Positions 60,780 through 64,000 of a stretch of DNA of 64,000 bases are shown one piece after another. Below the pieces are notes generated by a model. That model was given only the letters and a program-made list of their open reading frames with translations. It made no database searches and was not told where the DNA came from. Position 1 is the first letter of the stretch. Every line of letters starts with the position of its first letter. The translations under genes and the position numbers were made by a program. The stretch comes from Hyphomicrobiales bacterium (GTDB lineage: Bacteria; Pseudomonadota; Alphaproteobacteria; Rhizobiales; Rhizobiaceae), in NCBI GenBank assembly GCA_900469955.1, contig UBYX01000025.1:55984-119983 (forward strand). The letters are read 5' to 3'.

Positions 60780-60797
60780 CCGGTTTTATAAAACCGG
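60780..60797. promoter_or_regulatory. 18-bp perfect palindrome before the HisC-like gene
   Basis: CCGGTTTTATAAAACCGG has no mismatch and lies 10 bases before the ATG. A possible promoter TTGCGC (60749-60754), 16 bp, TATTGT (60771-60776) would place the palindrome at the transcription start. It is a candidate operator, or a structural hairpin covering the leader. Confidence 0.5.
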
Positions 60798-60807
60798 AAC
60801 TCAGTTC

Positions 60808-61917
60808 ATGCCCGCATTCACACGTTTTACACCGCTGATCAGTGCGCTGCCCGCCACCGTTCCTTTTGTCGGGCCGGAAGCCATCGAGCGCAATCGCGGC
60901 CTGCCCGTGAAGGCCCGCATCGGCGCCAATGAAAACGGTTTCGGTCCCGCGCCTTCGGTCATCGAGGCGATGTGCGCAGCGGCCGGCGAGACGTGGAAAT
61001 ACGCGGATCCGGAGAATTTTACGCTGAAGCAGGCGCTCGCGGCGCATCTCGGCTGCAACGCGGACAATCTCGCGATCGGAGAAGGTATCGACGGCCTTCT
61101 CGGGCTTATCGTCCGTCTGGTGATCGAGCCCGGCATGCCCGTTGTTACCTCGTTCGGCGCCTATCCAACCTTCAACTTCCACGTCGCGGGCCATGGCGGC
61201 AGGCTGGTGACGGTTCCGTATGTCAACGATCGCGAAGATCTCGACGAGCTGATGGACGCCGTCCGCCGCGAAAACGCGCCGCTCGTCTATTTCGCCAATC
61301 CCGACAATCCGATGGGAAGCTGGTGGGATGCGGACAGCATCGTGGGATTTGCGAAGGCGCTGCCTGAAACCTGCCTGATGATCCTCGACGAGGCCTATTG
61401 CGAAACCGGACCAGCGGATGCAATGCCGGCGATCAAGGATTTGATCGACCGTCCCAATATCATCCGCACGCGAACCTTCTCCAAAGCCTACGGCATGGCC
61501 GGCGCCCGGGTGGGCTACGCGATTTCCACCCCCGGCACCGCGCAGGCCTTCGACAAGATCCGCAACCATTTCGGCATGAACCGTGTAGCCGTCAGCGGCG
61601 CGATCGCGGCTCTCAAGGACCAGAACTATCTGGGAGACGTGATCGGCAGGATAAAGGCATCGCGCGAACGGATCGCCCGTATCGCCGAGACGAACGGACT
61701 GAAGCCTCTGGCGTCGGCCACGAATTTCGTGGCTATCGACTGCGGTCGCGACGGCGCCCATGCCCGCGCCATTGTCGACGGGCTGATGGAGCACGGCGTC
61801 TTCATCCGCATGCCGGGCGTCGCGCCGCTTAATCGCTGCATCCGCATCAGCACCGGCCCCGAATCGGACATGCTGCTTCTTGAAGAAGCGCTGCCCAAGG
61901 TGCTGCGGAGCCTCTGA
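60808..61917 (+). CDS. Histidinol-phosphate aminotransferase-like PLP enzyme
   Basis: The 369-residue fold-I aminotransferase is HisC-like: KARIGANENGFGPAPSVIEAM, YADPENFTLKQALAAHLG, YFANPDNPMGSWWDA with the PLP pocket, DEAYCE and the PLP lysine in TRTFSKAYGMAGARVGYAIS. The substrate may be histidinol phosphate, an aromatic or another amino acid, because many rhizobia have several such enzymes outside the his genes. A palindrome lies just before the ATG and no strong Shine-Dalgarno is seen. Confidence 0.85.
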   Translation: MPAFTRFTPLISALPATVPFVGPEAIERNRGLPVKARIGANENGFGPAPSVIEAMCAAAGETWKYADPENFTLKQALAAHLGCNADNLAIGEGIDGLLGLIVRLVIEPGMPVVTSFGAYPTFNFHVAGHGGRLVTVPYVNDREDLDELMDAVRRENAPLVYFANPDNPMGSWWDADSIVGFAKALPETCLMILDEAYCETGPADAMPAIKDLIDRPNIIRTRTFSKAYGMAGARVGYAISTPGTAQAFDKIRNHFGMNRVAVSGAIAALKDQNYLGDVIGRIKASRERIARIAETNGLKPLASATNFVAIDCGRDGAHARAIVDGLMEHGVFIRMPGVAPLNRCIRISTGPESDMLLLEEALPKVLRSL

Positions 61918-61984
61918 GGAACCCGCCCACGCGCGCGTTGCTTGTGGAGTCGGGCGGAGGTTGCTCGATACCAGCCCATAGAAA

Positions 61985-62027
61985 AGACCGCGCCGGCCTT
62001 GTTTCTGCCGGTCGCGGTCTCGATTTT
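61985..62027. terminator. Hairpin with T-tract between HisC-like and SEL1-like genes
   Basis: AGACCGCGCCGGC and GCCGGTCGCGGTCT pair with one bulge over a nine-base loop. TTTT lies after the right arm on plus, and four A before the left arm, giving a T-tract on minus. It may end both converging transcripts. Confidence 0.6.
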
Positions 62028-62158
62028 CGAACTTCGGCTCCCTGTCAGGACCGAATGTCCCATCCCCCTCTTCATTGTTCTCCTGCCGGCCCTCTCACGG
62101 GGCCGGTCTGGTCTTCACTTGACCTTCACTTGATCTTCACCAGGCCGCGCCGCCGGCG

Positions 62159-62425
62159 TCAGTGCATCGTCATCCATTCGCGGGCGGCGCGAAGGGCTTC
62201 GGCAAGCTGCATTTTGCTCATCGTCTGGGCGAGATCGGCACGCAGCTCGGCGGCGCGCTCTGATCCCTTGATCGCAGCAATGTTTAGCCATTTGTGAGCG
62301 GAAACGAGATCGACCTCGCAACCACGGCCGGTCGCATACATGAGGCCCATTTCGCAAAAAGTATCGGCGCGGGTTTCGCCACCCATGGTGGCCATTCCGG
62401 AATTGTACATTTCAAAGCGTGCCAT
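62159..62425 (-). CDS. SEL1-like repeat small protein
   Basis: The 88-residue protein contains one SEL1/TPR-like repeat: ADTFCEMGLMYATGRGCEVDLVSAHKWLNIAAIKGSERA, followed by a helix to REWMTMH. This short form is frequent in Rhizobiaceae and differs from the long ExoR protein with several repeats. Function is unknown; protein-protein contact is likely. ATG 62452 would add nine residues. Confidence 0.8.
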   Translation of the reverse strand: MARFEMYNSGMATMGGETRADTFCEMGLMYATGRGCEVDLVSAHKWLNIAAIKGSERAAELRADLAQTMSKMQLAEALRAAREWMTMH

Positions 62426-62919
62426 CGGTTTGATCCCTGTTAAAACTGTCATTCTTCTGCCCTGTTTTCCATCCGGATCACCGTCTTGAAGCGGCTCTTT
62501 TCGATCCTTCCGGCCGGCGGTTTGTCCCGCTCGTCTTGTTGAGCCCACTATCCCGCAAACCTTCCAAGAGACGCCTAAAAAGCATGCTTAACTTGCGGAA
62601 AACAAAGTTCAAATAGTTGGTAAACTTGGCTTTTTGTTAAACATCAGATGCCTTGCATTTTAAGGATTCCGGGGCGATTTTTACGAAACGTTCAGAAATG
62701 GATTTAAACCGGGCGGTAACTACGAATTCCATTCAGGCTTGGCCTGCGCCGGAAAAACCTTGCCGCAAATTCTCAAAAAATCGCCTCGGGCGGGAGAGGC
62801 TATTTACCTTTACGTGCGCGTAAGCTAGTTTTTTGCAGCTTGCGCGGAGGAGCGCGGCGTCGAGGAGCGTTGTCGCAGGGCCGGAAGAGGCCCGACCGGC
62901 AGAGAAGGAGGAGAATTTC
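62426..62919. other. 494-bp intergenic stretch before the DUF2147 gene
   Basis: No gene is seen. The AT-rich part (62570-62720) probably holds promoters. An imperfect hairpin (GCGCGtAAGCT ... AGCTTgCGCG) lies at about 62815-62848, before AAGGAGGAG of the DUF2147 gene. Confidence 0.45.
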
Positions 62920-63261
62920 ATGAATTTTGGAAAACTGGTGCTCGCCACCGCGTTTGCACTTGCCGCCACGGTTACCCACGCTGCCGAACCGATCGAAGGC
63001 AACTGGAAGACGGCAAGCGGCGAGACGGCGGTGATCGGAAAATGTGGCGGCGCCTTCTGCGTCACCTTGAAAACCGGCAAGCATGCCGGCAAGCAGATCG
63101 GCCGCCTTTCCGGTCAGGATGGCGAATATAGCGGCCAGATCACCGATCCCGCCGAAGATAAGACCTATAGCGGCTCTGGCTCAGTCTCCGGCAATTCTCT
63201 CAAGATGAAGGGCTGCGTCCTCAAAATCCTCTGCAAGTCGCAAACCTGGACCCGCCTCTGA
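62920..63261 (+). CDS. DUF2147 exported protein
   Basis: The 113-residue protein has a signal peptide (KLVLATAFALAATVTHA, cut before AEPIEG) and the DUF2147 fold with EGNWKTASGETAVIGKCGGAFCVTLKTGKHAG and a C-terminal CVLKILCKSQTWTRL. Four cysteines suggest disulfides. The family is periplasmic with unknown role. AAGGAGGAG precedes the ATG. Confidence 0.87.
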   Translation: MNFGKLVLATAFALAATVTHAAEPIEGNWKTASGETAVIGKCGGAFCVTLKTGKHAGKQIGRLSGQDGEYSGQITDPAEDKTYSGSGSVSGNSLKMKGCVLKILCKSQTWTRL

Positions 63262-63806
63262 AAGCTGAGCATCGGTAATTCGGAATGGTCGCCGCGGCAA
63301 TCGTGGCGGCCATTTGCGTCTGGGATGCAAGAGTTGGCTATATTCTTATGCCGCGCCGCATCATCAGAAGGCACAGCGATCACGAAAATGGCATCGAATT
63401 CCGGGCCAAAATCGATAACCAACTCATAGTCACAGTTTTGTGAAGCGGTTAAGTAAGGGCGAAACGCGGTCTTTCGCCATAAAAAAAGCCGCGGCTGGGA
63501 ATTTTTACACGCATTGGCTGCAATTTCTAAAACTTTATTTATGCCCCTGATTCTGCTCTAGAAAATCATTAACATTTTGTAATTAAATCGATTAATCACC
63601 AAAGATCGGTCGGATCCCTGGGTCGTATGCTCTCTATGAGAGCATTTCGCAGATGCGAAATCCCATCGTCAACATTTCATTGACAGTAGTATCCCAAATG
63701 AGGGTCTTCCGGATCGAACCGATCGGTCCGATATGAACATCGCAAACAGAAATTCGCTCGGCTCCAGCCAAGGCCCGGACCGAGAATAGATGTAGAGGAC
63801 AATACA
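63262..63806. other. 545-bp intergenic stretch with tandem hairpins
   Basis: No gene is seen. Two adjacent perfect hairpins lie at 63628-63644 (TGCTCTC-TAT-GAGAGCA) and 63644-63661 (ATTTCGCA-GA-TGCGAAAT), about 150-180 bases before the last gene. Another short palindrome AGCCGCGGCT sits near 63488-63497 next to an A-tract. The region is AT-rich for this genome. Confidence 0.6.
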
Positions 63807-64000
63807 ATGAAGACCATCACTTCCGCTTTTGCCGCAGCCCTCATCGCTTCGGCTTCCTTCGCAAGCGTCGCTCTCGCTGAAGGCGATTATTACGAAGGCG
63901 CTACCAAGGCCGCTTCCGTCGATCATATCCAGACCGGCAGCATTGCCCTGGATGGCCAGCAGGCCGGCAAGGAAATTCCGGCCGCCGTCAACGCCGGCGA
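63807..64000 (+). CDS. Exported hypothetical protein (partial)
   Basis: The ATG at 63807 follows GAGGAC and opens a frame that leaves the window. The 64 visible residues show a signal peptide (KTITSAFAAALIASASFASVALA) and a mature start EGDYYEGATKAASVDHIQTG with Gly/Ala-rich continuation. Small rhizobial secreted proteins of this shape are numerous and mostly uncharacterised. No function is proposed. Confidence 0.75.
   Translation, partial: MKTITSAFAAALIASASFASVALAEGDYYEGATKAASVDHIQTGSIALDGQQAGKEIPAAVNAG

Noticed and set aside
1..64000. CRISPR array, prophage, insertion sequence or integrative element
   Set aside because: No regular direct repeats with spacers, no transposase or integrase frame and no attachment-site duplication at tRNA-Ser were seen.

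Overview
The window is chromosomal DNA of an alphaproteobacterium, almost certainly a Rhizobiaceae member (Rhizobium/Neorhizobium/Agrobacterium/Ensifer type). This rests on the gene order rpoZ - rsh - DUF2062 - acpS - lepB - rnc - era - recO, two tandem RopA/Omp2b-type porins, the PssA/Psd pair, small rhizobial families (DUF3563, TIGR02301, a SEL1-like 88-residue protein) and high-GC coding sequence throughout. There is no prophage, insertion sequence or CRISPR array, and most genes are intact.

Layout. 0-5 kb: end of a VOC-like gene, DUF4287 protein, PCMT-like methyltransferase, RarD, LOG hydrolase and a membrane-anchored LysM protein. 5.5-9.8 kb: VOC protein, a Crp/Fnr regulator divergent from a single-domain response regulator, an Atm1-type ABC exporter and two small membrane proteins. 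10.4-12.3 kb: psd-pssA, which makes phosphatidylethanolamine. 12.3-16.8 kb: ArgO/LysE exporter, SRAP/YedK protein, YnfA, a ParD/ParE-like module whose toxin has no ATG/GTG/TTG start, a Nudix hydrolase and three rhizobial unknowns. 16.9-19.9 kb: translationally coupled ygfZ - HD - tyrosine phosphatase genes and an MscS channel. 20-21.1 kb: an Xre/RES toxin-antitoxin pair. 21.2-23.9 kb: an SsuABC/NMT1-type ABC importer. 24.3-29.7 kb: DUF2339 giant membrane protein, HD, MOSC and GNAT genes, a LysE-family remnant and an NTF2-like protein. 29.8-36.6 kb: a transport-rich block with MFS/TetR (three clear operators), MocR/EamA, a DMT and an MFS gene.

36.6-46.5 kb is the conserved core: recO, a PAS protein, era, rnc, lepB, acpS, DUF2062, rsh, rpoZ and a NYN-domain gene. 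These join ribosome and RNA maturation, protein export, acyl carrier activation and the stringent response. 46.6-53.4 kb: ada, a rifamycin ADP-ribosyltransferase (arr), a YbhN/LPG-synthase-like membrane protein, a stand-alone WYL-like protein, smpB, dapA and a soluble lytic transglycosylase. 53.9-56.2 kb: the two porins, each with an intrinsic terminator and a hairpin holding its ribosome-binding site. 56.6-64 kb: tRNA-Ser(GCT), HpcH aldolase with a ferredoxin-reductase-type flavoprotein, a PilZ-type protein, LysR, a HisC-like aminotransferase, SEL1-like, DUF2147 and the start of a secreted small protein.

No single large, plainly new system was seen. The best leads are the ParE-like toxin apparently started at AUU, the double promoter/triple operator of the MFS-TetR pair, the paired porin leader hairpins, an 18-bp perfect palindrome in front of the HisC-like gene, and two tandem hairpins in the leader of the last gene.
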